From the NCBI RefSeq assembly GCF_007830065.1, contig NZ_VLKK01000008.1, positions 1 through 64,000 on the forward strand: DNA of 64,000 nucleotides, given 5' to 3'. Positions 24,952-34,668 of the stretch are shown here, one piece after another. The notes beneath the pieces were generated by a model. That model was not told where the DNA came from. It did not search any database and worked only from the letters and a program-made list of their open reading frames with translations. How positions within the stretch are numbered: the first letter of the stretch is position 1; each line of letters opens with the position of its first letter. The DNA comes from Sphingobium wenxiniae. GTDB lineage: Bacteria; Pseudomonadota; Alphaproteobacteria; Sphingomonadales; Sphingomonadaceae. The position numbers and the translations under genes were made by a program.

Positions 24952-26307
24952 GTGCTGATCGCTCATCATGTCGCCATTGTCGGCGGTGGTTTCAGCGGCA
25001 CGCTGCTCGCCATCAACCTCCTTCGCTATGGCGCGCTCCGCGTCACCCTGGTCGAAAGGGAGCCGGACCGGCTGGCGCAGGGATGCGCTTATGGCGCGGC
25101 GCAGCCGAACCATGTCCTCAATGTCCGCGCCGGGAATATGAGCGCCTTTCCGGACGAGCCGGATCATTTTGTGCAGTGGCTGGAGCGCGAGGGACTGGGA
25201 ACGGCATCCTGCTTTGCGACCCGCCGCGACTATGGGCGCTATCTGAGCGCATTGCTGGCGGACATGCAGCGGCAGGCCGGGGACAGGCTGACCATAATGT
25301 CCCGCAATGTGGAGGACGCCTTCTTCCCGCCCAGGGGCGGTTGTCTGATGCTCGCCGGTGGGGGACGGGTGGAGGCCGACATGGTCGTGCTGGCGCCGGG
25401 GAATCTCCCGCCGCATGATCTTGCCCTGTTCCGCCGATCCGCTTCGCCCGCTTATGTGCCCGATCCCTGGGCGGCCGATCTGGGCGAAGGGCTGACCGCC
25501 GACGATAGGGTGCTGCTGGTCGGCACGGGCCTTACCGCCGTGGATTGCGTGATGACGCTCGACGCCGCCGGGTTTCGCGGGCGGATCGTGGCGATATCGC
25601 GCCGGGGACTGATGCCCCAGGTCCATGCCCCGGCTCCCGGCTTCGAACCGCGCCGCGAACGTCCAAGGGGTGGCATCACGGAACTGGTGCGCGAGGTTCG
25701 CGCGCGCGCACGGGAAGTCGGCTGGCGCAACGCCATCGACGAGTTGCGGCCCTTCACGCAGGATATATGGGGCGCGGCGGATTTTTCCGAACAGTCGCGC
25801 TTTCTTCGCCACCTGCGGCCCTATTGGGACATCCACCGCCACCGGATCGCGCCCCGTGTCAGCGGCCGGCTGGAAGAGTTGCGGGCGCAAGGGCGGCTGC
25901 AAAGCCATGCGGGCAAGATCGTCCGGGTCAAACCCCGCGATGCGCGCGGATTGGAAATCGGATGGCGGGCGCGGGGACGTCGGGAGGAAGAGAGCCTGCT
26001 TGCCGCCAGGGCGATCAACTGCACGGGGCCGCTCGGCGATATCGGCCGGAGCCGCGACGTTCTCTTGCAGCGTCTGCATCGGCGGGGCCTCCTGCGCGCC
26101 GACCCGCATCATATCGGCATCGACGTGGATCGGGCGGGCAGGGCGGTGGGCGCCGATGGCATCGCCCATGAGCGGCTCCATGTGGTCGGGCCGATGACGC
26201 GCGGGGCGCATTGGGAAATCGTGGCCGTGCCCGATATCCGCAAACAGGTGTGGACCCTTGCGCGCAGCATGACGGGATCGCACTGGGTCGCCGCCGAAGG
26301 GCTTTGA
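24952..26307 (+). CDS. FAD/NAD(P)-binding protein (NAD_binding_9 / YdhS type)
   Basis: 451 residues from a GTG. Dinucleotide fold VAIVGGGFSGTLLAINLL at 7-24, the family block QGCAYGAAQPNHVLNVRAGN near 43-62, a second nucleotide motif VLLVGTGLTAVD near 180, and INCTGP later. The family includes YdhS and proteins annotated as hydroxyacylglutathione-like or amine-oxidising, mostly of unknown function. It ends the operon 63 bases after exporter B. It could oxidise a product or recycle flavin; nothing in the sequence decides this. Confidence 0.8.
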   Translation: MLIAHHVAIVGGGFSGTLLAINLLRYGALRVTLVEREPDRLAQGCAYGAAQPNHVLNVRAGNMSAFPDEPDHFVQWLEREGLGTASCFATRRDYGRYLSALLADMQRQAGDRLTIMSRNVEDAFFPPRGGCLMLAGGGRVEADMVVLAPGNLPPHDLALFRRSASPAYVPDPWAADLGEGLTADDRVLLVGTGLTAVDCVMTLDAAGFRGRIVAISRRGLMPQVHAPAPGFEPRRERPRGGITELVREVRARAREVGWRNAIDELRPFTQDIWGAADFSEQSRFLRHLRPYWDIHRHRIAPRVSGRLEELRAQGRLQSHAGKIVRVKPRDARGLEIGWRARGRREEESLLAARAINCTGPLGDIGRSRDVLLQRLHRRGLLRADPHHIGIDVDRAGRAVGADGIAHERLHVVGPMTRGAHWEIVAVPDIRKQVWTLARSMTGSHWVAAEGL

Positions 26308-26395
26308 ACAAGCCTATCGCGCCATTGCCGCCATTCTCGCTCTGCGGGGCCGGGCAGGAACGGCTAACGCGCCGGTTCGTCCCTGCCGTCCGCGG

Positions 26396-28795
26396 TCACG
26401 GCAGGGCGTAGGCGACCAGTTGGTCGCTCACGGGCGTTTCCATGAAGTGATGGCCGCCCGCCATGATGACGAGATATTGCCTTCCGTTCTGGGTGTAGGT
26501 CATCGGCGTGGCCTGGCCGCCGCCCGGCAGCTTGGCGCTCCACAATGTCCTGCCGGTGCGCAGGTCGATGGCGCGGATCAGATTGTCCGTCGCGGCGGCG
26601 ATGAAGATGAGGCCGCTTTTCGTGACCACAGCGCCCCCGTTGTTGGGCGTGCCGATGGTGAGGGGAAGCATTGAGGGTATGCCGAAAGGCCCATTGGTGC
26701 GGGCCGTCCCGAACGGCCGGTCCCAGATGGTGCGTCCGGTCGCCAATTCGATCGCCCGGATGCCGCCATATGGCGGCTGCTTGCAGAGCATCCCGGTGAA
26801 TTTCAGGCGCCAGCCGGCATTCACATCGATGGCGTAGGGCGTCCCCGCCTGCGGGTCGCCCGCCCCCTCCGCGCCGCCGATGTTGCCGCGCGCCTGATCG
26901 CGCGGCGCCCAGCCAAGCTTGTTCGCCTCGGCGCGCGGAACCAGCCGGACATAGTTGGGCATGTCGTTGTAGTTGGCGACGATCACGCCCCGGACCGGAT
27001 CAACGGCCACGCCGCCCCAATCCGTGCCGCCGTTATAGCCTGGATATTCGATGGAACGCCGACCGGATTCGGGCGGTGTGTAGAATCCCTTGTAGCTCGC
27101 GCGGCGGAACTGGATGCGGCAGATCATCTGGTCGATCGGCGACATGCCCCACATGTCCTTTTCCGTCAGATCGGGTTTGCGCAAGTTGTGGTAGAGCGAG
27201 ACGCGCTGGAACGGGGCGCGCTCCCGCGGCTCCACCCCGCCGCCCGGCGCCCGGATCTGCCCTATGGGCGTCAACGGCTGGCCGGTGCGCCGGTCCAGGA
27301 TGTAGATGTCGCCCTGTTTGCTGGGCAGCACCATGGCCGGCACCGGCCCGCGCGGCGTGGGGAAATCGACCAGCGTCGCCTGCGCGCCGAAATCATAGTC
27401 CCACACATCCTTGCGGACCGCCTGGAAGGACCAGCGCGGCTTGCCGGTCGTGACATCGATCGCGACCAGCGATGTCGCATAGCGGTTCTCCTGCGGCCGG
27501 CGCAGGCTGCTGTAATAGTCGGCGGCGGCGTTGCCCATGGGCAGATAGACAAGGCCCAGTTGCTCATCGCCCGAGGCGATGGTCCACATGTTCGGCGTGC
27601 CGCGCGCATAGGTCTGGCCTTCGGGCGGCGGCCCGCTGCGTTCCGGATGCATCATGTCCCAGGCCCAGCGCATCCTGCCGGTCATCGCGTCATAGGCCTG
27701 GATGACCCCCGACGGCGCCCAGCGGTCCTGCCCGTCGAGCACCTGATGGCCGGTCACGATCACCCCCCGCACGATCGTCGGGGGCGAGTTGATCGACACA
27801 TAACCGGGAGGAACCTTGCCCATGCCGTCGGTTATCGAGACCTGCCCGCGATTGCCGAACCCGGCGCACGGCCGGCCGGTGCGCGCATCGAGCGCGACGA
27901 TGCGCGCGTCGAGCGTTCCCAGGATGATGCGCCGCGCACAGGCTGCATCGGTCCCGGCACCGGGCGCTGCATAATAGCTGACGCCCCGGCAGGCGGCGGT
28001 GTAGGGAATGGCGTCATCCTTCACGCCCGGATCGAAACGCCACTTCTGCCTGCCCGTGGCGGGATCGAGCGCCAGTACGATGCTTTTGGGGGTGCAGAGA
28101 TAGAGGGTGTCGCCGATCTTCAACGGCGTCGTTTCGGCCCCATAGGTATCGCGAATCCGCTTGGAATGCGGCATATCGCCGGTGTGGATCGCCCACGCCC
28201 GTTCAAGGCCCGCAACATTGGCCGGCGTGATCTGCGCCAGTGGAGAGTAGCGCCGAGCGCTGTTGGTGCCGCCATAGGCCGGCCAGTCAGCCCCCGCGGC
28301 GGCAAGGGACGGATCGGCCATGGCATAGCGATCGCCCGGCAGTCCGGCTTGCACCGGCGGAATGTAATTGCCCGCGATGCTCCAGCCGAAGGCGATTGCC
28401 GCGATCAGCGCGGCCGCGACGCCGATACCGGCGCGGCGCCAGCGGCCGGGCTTGCGCGTCATCGTCGGCACGACCAGCATCACGGCGATCAGCAATATCA
28501 GCGGCGCCACCAGGCGCGGCACCAGCGCCCATGGACGGAGGCCCACTTCCCAAAGCGCCCAGCAGAAGGTCGCGGCGAAGATCGCGCCGTAGAGCCAGGC
28601 ACCGGCGATCCTTCCACTTGCCAGAAGGATGCCCGCCGCCCCCATGGCCAGACCGGTGAACAGATAATAGGCCGAGCCGCCTTCCGTCAGGAGCAACGCC
28701 CCGCCCAATGCAAGCACAAGGCCGATGAGCGCAATCACCGATCCCAGGATGATGGCCGCCATGTTCCTGCGGGCCGGGGGTGTTTCTCTGTTCAT
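26396..28795 (-). CDS. gcd: Membrane-bound PQQ-dependent glucose dehydrogenase type
   Basis: 799 residues. Five membrane helices in residues 10-160, then an eight-bladed PQQ propeller in the periplasm. Markers are DWPAYGGTNSARRYSPLAQI, the WRFDPG blade motif, and tryptophan-docking repeats such as GRQKWRF and GKPRWSF. The family oxidises aldoses to lactones and passes electrons to ubiquinone. Length matches Gcd of E. coli and Pseudomonas. It faces away from the sulfur operon and no pqq genes are in the window. Some sphingomonad homologues act on other sugars, so glucose is the default and not proven. Confidence 0.87.
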   Translation of the reverse strand: MNRETPPARRNMAAIILGSVIALIGLVLALGGALLLTEGGSAYYLFTGLAMGAAGILLASGRIAGAWLYGAIFAATFCWALWEVGLRPWALVPRLVAPLILLIAVMLVVPTMTRKPGRWRRAGIGVAAALIAAIAFGWSIAGNYIPPVQAGLPGDRYAMADPSLAAAGADWPAYGGTNSARRYSPLAQITPANVAGLERAWAIHTGDMPHSKRIRDTYGAETTPLKIGDTLYLCTPKSIVLALDPATGRQKWRFDPGVKDDAIPYTAACRGVSYYAAPGAGTDAACARRIILGTLDARIVALDARTGRPCAGFGNRGQVSITDGMGKVPPGYVSINSPPTIVRGVIVTGHQVLDGQDRWAPSGVIQAYDAMTGRMRWAWDMMHPERSGPPPEGQTYARGTPNMWTIASGDEQLGLVYLPMGNAAADYYSSLRRPQENRYATSLVAIDVTTGKPRWSFQAVRKDVWDYDFGAQATLVDFPTPRGPVPAMVLPSKQGDIYILDRRTGQPLTPIGQIRAPGGGVEPRERAPFQRVSLYHNLRKPDLTEKDMWGMSPIDQMICRIQFRRASYKGFYTPPESGRRSIEYPGYNGGTDWGGVAVDPVRGVIVANYNDMPNYVRLVPRAEANKLGWAPRDQARGNIGGAEGAGDPQAGTPYAIDVNAGWRLKFTGMLCKQPPYGGIRAIELATGRTIWDRPFGTARTNGPFGIPSMLPLTIGTPNNGGAVVTKSGLIFIAAATDNLIRAIDLRTGRTLWSAKLPGGGQATPMTYTQNGRQYLVIMAGGHHFMETPVSDQLVAYALP

Positions 28796-28960
28796 CGCTT
28801 TCCTCCATGCGTCCTGCGATGCTCAGCGCTAAAAGCATCGGCGGGAAGCTCCGTTCCATCGCAATGGCAGGGCAGAACGCATTGCCGATGAAAAATCACG
28901 CCGGACAAACCGCGTGGACGAGGGGAGGGAACGCTATCGATCCCCGGCCGTTTCCGGTTC

Positions 28961-29209
28961 ATGCCAGTTGCCGTCCCCCTTCCGCTTATCCTTGGGTTGC
29001 TGCTGTGCAGCATTGCCCTGCTGGTCGTGGGTATGTTCCTGCGAAGCCGTGGCTATTTCCGCTCACGCCGTGCATGGCTCGTCTGGACCATTATCAGCGT
29101 GCTCCCGCTCCTGGGAGGGGGCCTGTTCCTGTTCACCAAACATCAGATCGATATGGCCACGGGGAAAACAGGGATCAGGAACGATCCGGCCGTGCCCGGA
29201 AGGCCATGA
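28961..29209 (+). CDS. Small membrane protein, two helices, function unknown
   Basis: 82 residues. Two hydrophobic segments (about 7-27 and 38-58) are separated by a basic loop RSRGYFRSRRAW, so the loop should face the cytoplasm with both ends outside. No clear ribosome site precedes the ATG, but composition and helix spacing look real. Divergent from the dehydrogenase gene. No family recognised. Confidence 0.5.
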   Translation: MPVAVPLPLILGLLLCSIALLVVGMFLRSRGYFRSRRAWLVWTIISVLPLLGGGLFLFTKHQIDMATGKTGIRNDPAVPGRP

Positions 29210-29306
29210 CCCGCCCACGGTCATGCGATGATTGTTCGCGGCCGCCGGCGAACGGAAGAAGGGGAAGGTCCGCAATCCACGCATAAGGCCGATTGAAAGC
29301 GGCGGA

Positions 29307-29600
29307 TCAATTCTCCTCCTCGGTCGACCCGAGCACGTCCTCCTCATCGTCCATCTGCGGTTCTCCGGCAAAGGCGTCGTTGTCGATATGGCCCGACCGC
29401 ACCATGTCCGTCATCCGGTCGACCAGATCGGGCGCGTCGTCGGGCGTGATCTGCGCCGGGTTGGGGCGTCCGCCATGTTCACTGTCTTCGGCGAGGTCGG
29501 TCGCGCGGTTCCGCGCCGATTCCGTCACATCCTGCGCTTGCGTGCCCTTTTCGGTCTGTTCGCTGTTTTCGTCCGGTTCGTTGGAAGGAAGCTGGTCCAT
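29307..29600 (-). CDS. Small acidic hydrophilic protein of unknown function
   Basis: 97 residues from the ATG at 29600, with AAAGGA seven bases upstream. Strongly acidic, rich in Asp, Glu, Gln and Asn, with no hydrophobic segment; likely unstructured in large part. It ends EEDVLGSTEEEN. Proteins of this kind in related bacteria are often stress- or desiccation-related, but I do not recognise a domain and make no functional claim. The open frame upstream of this start is the antisense of the RidA gene. Confidence 0.55.
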   Translation of the reverse strand: MDQLPSNEPDENSEQTEKGTQAQDVTESARNRATDLAEDSEHGGRPNPAQITPDDAPDLVDRMTDMVRSGHIDNDAFAGEPQMDDEEDVLGSTEEEN

Positions 29601-29738
29601 GACTTGATCCTTTCGGTGCTCGATCCCGCTGTCCCAACGGATCACTTCTCCGACTGTTCCGGAAAAGCGCTGGACAGCAAGCCGCCAAGGCGGCAAGAGC
29701 CGCCCGATCCCTTTTCGCGCAGCATCGAAGGAATCCTC

Positions 29739-30119
29739 ATGTCCCGCAGGCTGATATCTTCCGGTTCGCCGTTCGAGGCGCATGTCGGCTATTCCCGCGC
29801 CCTGGTTCAGGGCGACTGGTGCTTCGTGTCGGGCACCACCGGCTATGATCCCGAAACTCGCGCCATGCCCGAACGCGCCGCCGATCAGGCGGCCAATGCG
29901 CTCAAGGTCATCGGCGCGGCGCTGGAGGAAGGCGGCTTTTCCTTCGGCGATGTCGTGCGCGTCAATTATTACATCACCGATCCGGCTTATTGGGACGAGA
30001 TCGCGGCGCCCCTGCGGGCCGTCTTCGGGGACATTCGCCCCGCCGCCACCTGCACCGTCACCGGCCTCATCAAGCCGGACATGAAGATCGAAATCGACGT
30101 CACCGCTTTCAAAGGATAA
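29739..30119 (+). CDS. RidA/YjgF-family protein
   Basis: 126 residues from the ATG after GAAGGAATCCTC. The trimeric RidA fold is shown by YSRALVQGDWCFVSGTTGYDP, the QAANALKVIGAALEEGGFSF segment, VVRVNYYITD and the C-terminal CTVTGLIKPDMKIEIDVTAF. RidA deaminates reactive enamine/imine intermediates made by PLP enzymes. The Arg that anchors the substrate carboxylate in canonical RidA (in the R-P-A-R motif) is missing here: RPAATCT replaces it. It may therefore belong to one of the Rid subfamilies without that activity. Six bases separate it from the next gene. Confidence 0.85.
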   Translation: MSRRLISSGSPFEAHVGYSRALVQGDWCFVSGTTGYDPETRAMPERAADQAANALKVIGAALEEGGFSFGDVVRVNYYITDPAYWDEIAAPLRAVFGDIRPAATCTVTGLIKPDMKIEIDVTAFKG

Positions 30120-30125
30120 TCCGCC

Positions 30126-30482
30126 ATGATCACCATGTATGGCATCAAGAATTGCGACACGATCAAGAAGGCGCGCAATTTCCTCGACAACAGCCGCGTT
30201 TCCTACAGCTTCCACGATTACAAGGTGTCGGGCGTCGACGAGGAGCGGTTGCGCGGCTGGGTGGACGAACATGGATGGGAAACCATCCTGAACCGGTCGG
30301 GCACGACGTTCCGCGCCTTGCCGGAAGGGGACCGCGCCCATATCGACGCGGACAAGGCGGTGCTGTTGATGATGGCGAACCCGTCGATGATCAAGCGGCC
30401 CATCCTGGATGTGGGCGGCCGCACCATCGTCGGTTTCAAGGCATCGACCTATGAAACCGCGCTGGAGGGCGCGGCGGCGTGA
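30126..30482 (+). CDS. ArsC/Spx-family thioredoxin-fold protein (YffB-like)
   Basis: 118 residues. MITMYGIKNCDTIKKARNFL carries a single active-site Cys in the N-C-D-T motif; then SYSFHDYK, TTFRALPE, and MANPSMIKRPILDVGG. This is the YffB/Spx branch of the arsenate-reductase family; YffB-type proteins have weak glutathione-dependent reductase activity and their role is not established. Adjacent to RidA in a short operon. Confidence 0.82.
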   Translation: MITMYGIKNCDTIKKARNFLDNSRVSYSFHDYKVSGVDEERLRGWVDEHGWETILNRSGTTFRALPEGDRAHIDADKAVLLMMANPSMIKRPILDVGGRTIVGFKASTYETALEGAAA

Positions 30483-30548
30483 AGCGCGGAGCGGGGCTTC
30501 GTTCCTGCTGACCTTGTCAAATGACGGACATGAGCGAATAACGGAACC

Positions 30549-30983
30549 ATGCTTTCGCAGAAGACCCGCTATGCCATTCGCGCACTACAGCATCTGGCCG
30601 ATCGCTACCGTCAGGGTCCGGTTCCGCTCACGGAAATTTCGACGCAGCAGAATATCCCCGCCAAGTTCCTGACGGTGATCCTGTCCGAACTGGCGCGCGA
30701 AGGGCTGATCGAAACGCAGCGCGGGCGGGACGGCGGCTATTGGCTGGCGCTCTCGCCCGTCGATATCAGCTATGGCGATATCGTGCGGCTGACGCGGGGA
30801 TCGCTCGCGCTGACCCCTTGCGCCAGCCGTTTCGCGCACGAGACATGCAATAACTGCCTGCCCGAATCGGAATGCCGCTTGCATCGGGTGATGCTGCGCG
30901 TGCGGGACGAAACGGCCAAGGTGCTGGACGGAATCAGCCTCGCCGAGCGGTTCGACATGGAGGAAGCGGGACAGGATCGGTAG
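30549..30983 (+). CDS. Rrf2-family transcriptional regulator with Fe-S ligand cysteines
   Basis: 144 residues. N-terminal winged helix (TRYAIRALQHLADRY, then IPAKFLTVILSELAREGLIE and GGYWLALSP). Cysteines in ETCNNCLPESECRLH give the C-x2-C-x5-C arrangement near residues 98-107, suited to a [2Fe-2S] or [4Fe-4S] cluster as in IscR and NsrR. No isc/suf or nitric-oxide genes are adjacent, so the signal (iron-sulfur status, nitric oxide, redox) is open. Confidence 0.85.
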   Translation: MLSQKTRYAIRALQHLADRYRQGPVPLTEISTQQNIPAKFLTVILSELAREGLIETQRGRDGGYWLALSPVDISYGDIVRLTRGSLALTPCASRFAHETCNNCLPESECRLHRVMLRVRDETAKVLDGISLAERFDMEEAGQDR

Positions 30984-31026
30984 GACGGGACTTGCGCCGG
31001 GCGAGCCTCTTCGCCACATCGGGCGC

Positions 31027-31683
31027 ATGACCATGCCTCCGCTCAAAGCCGCGATCATCCCTGTCACCCCCTTGCAGCAGAATTGCACGCTGCTGTGGTG
31101 CACGGCCACCAACAAAGGCGCGTTCGTCGATCCGGGCGGCGACCTTCCCCGGTTGAAGGCGGCCGCCGAGCAGCAGGGCGTCACCATCGAAAAGCTGCTC
31201 GTCACGCACGGCCATATCGACCATTGCGGACAGGCGGGCATATTGGCGAAGGAACTGGGCGTTCCGATCGAAGGGCCGCACGAAGCCGACCGCTTCTGGA
31301 TCGACCGCCTTGCCGAGGACGGCGGCCGCTTCGGCATAAATGGCGAGATATTCGAGCCGGACCGCTGGCTGGCGGACGGGGACCAGGTGACGGTCGGCGA
31401 TCTCGTGCTCGACGTGCTGCATTGCCCCGGCCACACGCCCGGCCATGTCGTCTTCCACCATGCCCCCAGCAAGCTCGCCATTGTCGGCGACGTGCTGTTT
31501 CAAGGGTCCATCGGTCGCACTGACTTTCCCATGGGCAATCATCAGGACCTGATCGACGCGATCACGGGCAAGCTCTGGCCGCTGGGCGGGGACACGGCTT
31601 TCGTCCCCGGCCACGGCCCCATGAGCGATTTTGCCCATGAACGGCGGAGCAATCCTTTCGTCGCCGATACGGTGCTGGCCTAG
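31027..31683 (+). CDS. Metallo-beta-lactamase-fold hydrolase, glyoxalase II / YcbL-like
   Basis: 218 residues. The zinc motif THGHIDHCGQ is followed by the further His and Asp ligands in HCPGHTPGHV, VGDVLFQGSIGRTDFP and FVPGHGPMS. This set is the YcbL-type glyoxalase II subgroup, which hydrolyses glutathione thioesters such as lactoylglutathione. Without the C-terminal glutathione domain of classical GloB it may use another thioester. Ends just before a palindromic repeat. Confidence 0.83.
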   Translation: MTMPPLKAAIIPVTPLQQNCTLLWCTATNKGAFVDPGGDLPRLKAAAEQQGVTIEKLLVTHGHIDHCGQAGILAKELGVPIEGPHEADRFWIDRLAEDGGRFGINGEIFEPDRWLADGDQVTVGDLVLDVLHCPGHTPGHVVFHHAPSKLAIVGDVLFQGSIGRTDFPMGNHQDLIDAITGKLWPLGGDTAFVPGHGPMSDFAHERRSNPFVADTVLA

Positions 31684-31745
31684 AGCATTTTCAAGTCGGG
31701 TGGGATCACCCGACGACTCGGGAAATGCGGAAAACAAAGACAATA

Positions 31746-31785
31746 TAGAGCATGATCCGATTCAATCTCATCGGATCATGCTCTA
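31746..31785. repeat. 16-base perfect inverted repeat between convergent genes
   Basis: Left arm TAGAGCATGATCCGAT (31746-31761) and its exact complement (31770-31785) with an 8-base spacer. The same AGAGCATGATCCGAT-type palindrome is recurrent in alphaproteobacterial genomes. Here it lies between convergent genes, so it can serve as a terminator for both. The TAG stop codon of the MAPEG gene is inside the right arm. Confidence 0.75.
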
Positions 31786-32214
31786 GACAGCCGCCGCCAG
31801 CGCGGACGGCGCGGGGATTTCCCGTGTGCCGTAATAGGCGGCATAGAGCGCCGCGCCGGCCAGCGCGACCATGATGATCCAGGTGAGCAACGCTCCGACG
31901 GCGCGCAGGGTGCCGCCGCTTTCCGCGTCCATGCCCAGCCCGTGCAGGATTCGCGCAGCGGCATAGGCGAGCGCCCCGATCCACAGCCATAGCGATGCGC
32001 CCAGCGCCATTTCAATGAGCGCGAACAGGATCAGGACGATCGGCGTATATTCGATGAAATTGGCGTGCGCGCGCATCCGGCGCGCCAGCAGGGCGTTGCC
32101 GCCGTCGCCATGCATCGTCTTGTCGGCCACCCGGATTCGCACGCAGCGGCTCGCCAGCCACAGGTTGATGAGCGCGCAGGCGGCGGCAAGCGTGAGCGTG
32201 ATCGGCAAAAGCAT
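31783..32214 (-). CDS. MAPEG-family membrane protein
   Basis: 143 residues with four membrane helices; start at the ATG following GGGGAGAGGACATC. MAPEG hallmarks: R-M-R-A-H-A-N-F-I-E-Y-T-P near residues 47-58 and A-R-I-L-H-G-L-G-M near 88. In eukaryotes the family binds glutathione and acts in eicosanoid and detoxification chemistry; bacterial members of this short type are uncharacterised. Stop codon lies in the palindrome. Confidence 0.83.
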   Translation of the reverse strand: MLLPITLTLAAACALINLWLASRCVRIRVADKTMHGDGGNALLARRMRAHANFIEYTPIVLILFALIEMALGASLWLWIGALAYAAARILHGLGMDAESGGTLRAVGALLTWIIMVALAGAALYAAYYGTREIPAPSALAAAV

Positions 32215-32432
32215 GATGTCCTCTCCCCCAGGGACGTGATTGGATGCCGCAGCATAAGACGCGTGCGCGGGAAGGGACAAGGAAGGACTTGCGCCCCGGC
32301 CAAAAAGCGGTATAGGCGCAGGGCTTCGCGATCACCCGGGCCGCATGGGTCTGCGGCGCCTGTGGCGTCCGCTTCCATCGGATGTCGGCCAGTCGCACAA
32401 CCAGATTTTTATTTACGGAATAAGGTGCCGAC

Positions 32433-32612
32433 ATGGCTGTCCCCAAGAGGAAAACGTCCCCGTCCCGTCGCGGTATGCGCCGCAGCCACGATTCGCTGCG
32501 CGTCGAAGCGTTCCAGGAATGCTCGAACTGCGGCGAACTGAAGCGTCCGCATAATCTGTGCGACGCCTGCGGCCACTATAATGGCCGTGAAGTCGTTGCC
32601 GTCGGAGCCTGA
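32433..32612 (+). CDS. rpmF: 50S ribosomal protein L32
   Basis: 59 residues. Starts [20 protein letters not shown] as in all L32 proteins and carries the zinc ribbon C-S-N-C ... C-D-A-C. Component of the large ribosomal subunit. It opens the conserved rpmF-plsX-fabH group with 32 bases before plsX. Confidence 0.97.
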   Translation: MAVPKRKTSPSRRGMRRSHDSLRVEAFQECSNCGELKRPHNLCDACGHYNGREVVAVGA

Positions 32613-32644
32613 CGACATCCTTTCCGCCGCAAAGGTGATCTGAC

Positions 32645-33703
32645 GTGTCCAGCCAACCGCGAATCGCAATCGACGCGATGGGCGGGGATGAAGGCGTGCG
32701 CGTGATGATGGCGGGCGTGGCTTTGGCCCGCCGCCGTCATGACGGCCTGCGCTTCATCCTGTTCGGCGATGAGGCGCGGATCAAGGCGGCGCTCGACAGC
32801 CACCCCAATCTGCGCGCGGCATCCGAAGTCGTGCACAGCGATTCGGTGGTCGAAGGCAGCGACAAGCCCAGCGTCGCGATTCGCAAGAAGCGCAGCTCGA
32901 TGAGCATGGCGATCGCCGCCGTGAAGGCGGGCGATGCCGGCGCCGCCGTGTCGGCGGGCAATACCGGCGCGCTGATGGCGATGGCGAAGCTCGCGCTGCG
33001 CACCATGCCCGGTGTCGACCGGCCCGCGCTGGCCGCCATGCTGCCGACGCTCGGCGACAATGACGTCGTCATGCTGGACCTTGGCGCGAACACGGAATGC
33101 GACGCGCGCAACCTCGTCCAGTTCGGGGTGATGGGCGCGGCCTATGCCCGCATCGCGCTCGACCTCGACCGGCCGCGCGTCCGCCTGCTGAACATCGGCA
33201 CGGAGGAACTCAAGGGCACCGACGAAATCCGCGATGCCGCCGCGATCCTGCGCGCCGCCGAAATGCTGCCCCTGTCCTTCGAGGGCTTCACCGAGGGCGA
33301 CAAGATCGGCCGCGGCGATGTCGATGTGATCGTGTGCGACGGCTTTTCCGGCAATGTCGCGCTCAAAACCGCGGAGGGCACCGCCCGCTTCGTCACCGAC
33401 CTGCTGCGCAAGGCGTTCACCAGCTCGCTGCGGTCCAAGATCGGTTTCCTGATCTCCAAGCCCGCCATGCATCTGCTCAAGCATCACCTCGACCCCAATA
33501 ATCACAATGGCGCGGTCTTTCTGGGCCTCAACGGCGTCGTCGTGAAAAGCCATGGCAGCGCCAATGACAAGGGCGTGGCCAACGCCGTCCATGTCGCCGC
33601 GCGCCTGCTGGAAGAGGACATTACCCGGCGCATCGCCGCCGACATGGCCGGGGTGGCAGCCCTGTCCGCCGCCGCATCCAAGCAGGAGTTTCCAGTCAAG
33701 TGA
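32645..33703 (+). CDS. plsX: Phosphate acyltransferase PlsX
   Basis: 352 residues from [15 protein letters not shown] at 6-17 is the family signature; also [29 protein letters not shown] and the [12 protein letters not shown] block near the C terminus. Converts acyl-ACP and phosphate to acyl-phosphate for phospholipid synthesis, at the inner face of the membrane. Its stop overlaps the GTG of fabH. Confidence 0.97.
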   Translation: MSSQPRIAIDAMGGDEGVRVMMAGVALARRRHDGLRFILFGDEARIKAALDSHPNLRAASEVVHSDSVVEGSDKPSVAIRKKRSSMSMAIAAVKAGDAGAAVSAGNTGALMAMAKLALRTMPGVDRPALAAMLPTLGDNDVVMLDLGANTECDARNLVQFGVMGAAYARIALDLDRPRVRLLNIGTEELKGTDEIRDAAAILRAAEMLPLSFEGFTEGDKIGRGDVDVIVCDGFSGNVALKTAEGTARFVTDLLRKAFTSSLRSKIGFLISKPAMHLLKHHLDPNNHNGAVFLGLNGVVVKSHGSANDKGVANAVHVAARLLEEDITRRIAADMAGVAALSAAASKQEFPVK

Positions 33704-34668
33704 TCCGCCGTTCGATTCTTCTGGGCACGGGTTCGGCTCTGCCGGCGCGCAAGGTGAGCAATGCGGAACTGGCGCAGACCGTCGACACCAGCGACGAATG
33801 GATCGTCGAACGAACCGGAATCCGCGCCCGCTATATAGCGGGGGAAGGTGAAACCACCGCCTCGCTGGCGACCGATGCGGCGCGCGCCGCGCTCGACGCC
33901 GCGAAGCTTTCGTCGCAGGACATCGACCTCATCATCCTGGCGACCGCCACCCCGGACCAGACTTTCCCGGCCAGCGCCACGCTGGTTCAGGCGGCGCTGG
34001 GCATCAACGATTGCGTCGCCTTCGACGTGGCGGCGGTCTGTTCGGGCTTCCTCTATGCCGTGACCGTGGCCGACAGCATGATCCGCTCGGGCGCGGCCCA
34101 GCGCGCGCTGGTGATCGGCTCCGAAACGTTCAGCCGCATCCTCGACTGGGAAGACCGCGGCACCTGCGTCCTGTTCGGCGACGGCGCGGGCGCGGTCGTG
34201 CTCGGCGCGGAGGAAAGCGAAGCGGGCACGCGGGGCATCCTCGCCTCGAAACTCCATGCCGATGGCCGCCATAACCAGTTGCTCTATGTCGACGGCGGCC
34301 CCTCGACCACGCAGACGGTCGGCAAGCTGCGCATGAAGGGGCAGGAAGTCTTCCGCCATGCGGTCGTCAACCTCGCATCGGTCCTGACCGAAGTGCTCGC
34401 GCTGGCCGATCTCACGCCCGCCGACATCGACTGGCTGATCCCGCATCAGGCCAATGCCCGCATCCTCGACGCGACCGCGCGCAAGCTGAAACTGCCGCCG
34501 GAAAAGGTCGTCATGACCGTCGACCAGCACGCCAACACCTCCGCTGCGTCGGTGCCGCTGGCGCTCGATCTGGCGATGCGCGACGGACGGATCAAGCCGG
34601 GCCACCTGCTCGTGCTCGAAGCCATGGGCGGGGGCTTCACCTGGGGCGCCAGCCTGTTACGCGTCTAG
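33700..34668 (+). CDS. fabH: Beta-ketoacyl-ACP synthase III
   Basis: 322 residues from GTG. Catalytic Cys in [15 protein letters not shown], His in [14 protein letters not shown], and Asn in [11 protein letters not shown], the complete FabH triad. Condenses acetyl-CoA (or another starter) with malonyl-ACP to start fatty acid synthesis. Translationally coupled to plsX (GTGA overlap). Confidence 0.97.
   Translation: MIRRSILLGTGSALPARKVSNAELAQTVDTSDEWIVERTGIRARYIAGEGETTASLATDAARAALDAAKLSSQDIDLIILATATPDQTFPASATLVQAALGINDCVAFDVAAVCSGFLYAVTVADSMIRSGAAQRALVIGSETFSRILDWEDRGTCVLFGDGAGAVVLGAEESEAGTRGILASKLHADGRHNQLLYVDGGPSTTQTVGKLRMKGQEVFRHAVVNLASVLTEVLALADLTPADIDWLIPHQANARILDATARKLKLPPEKVVMTVDQHANTSAASVPLALDLAMRDGRIKPGHLLVLEAMGGGFTWGASLLRV

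Noticed and set aside
22114..26283. Very long open frame on the minus strand (about 1390 codons)
   Set aside because: It is antisense to two ABC exporters and the FAD protein, whose domains are complete. Composition (Arg, Pro, His, Gln rich without motifs) is that of a shadow frame in high-GC DNA.
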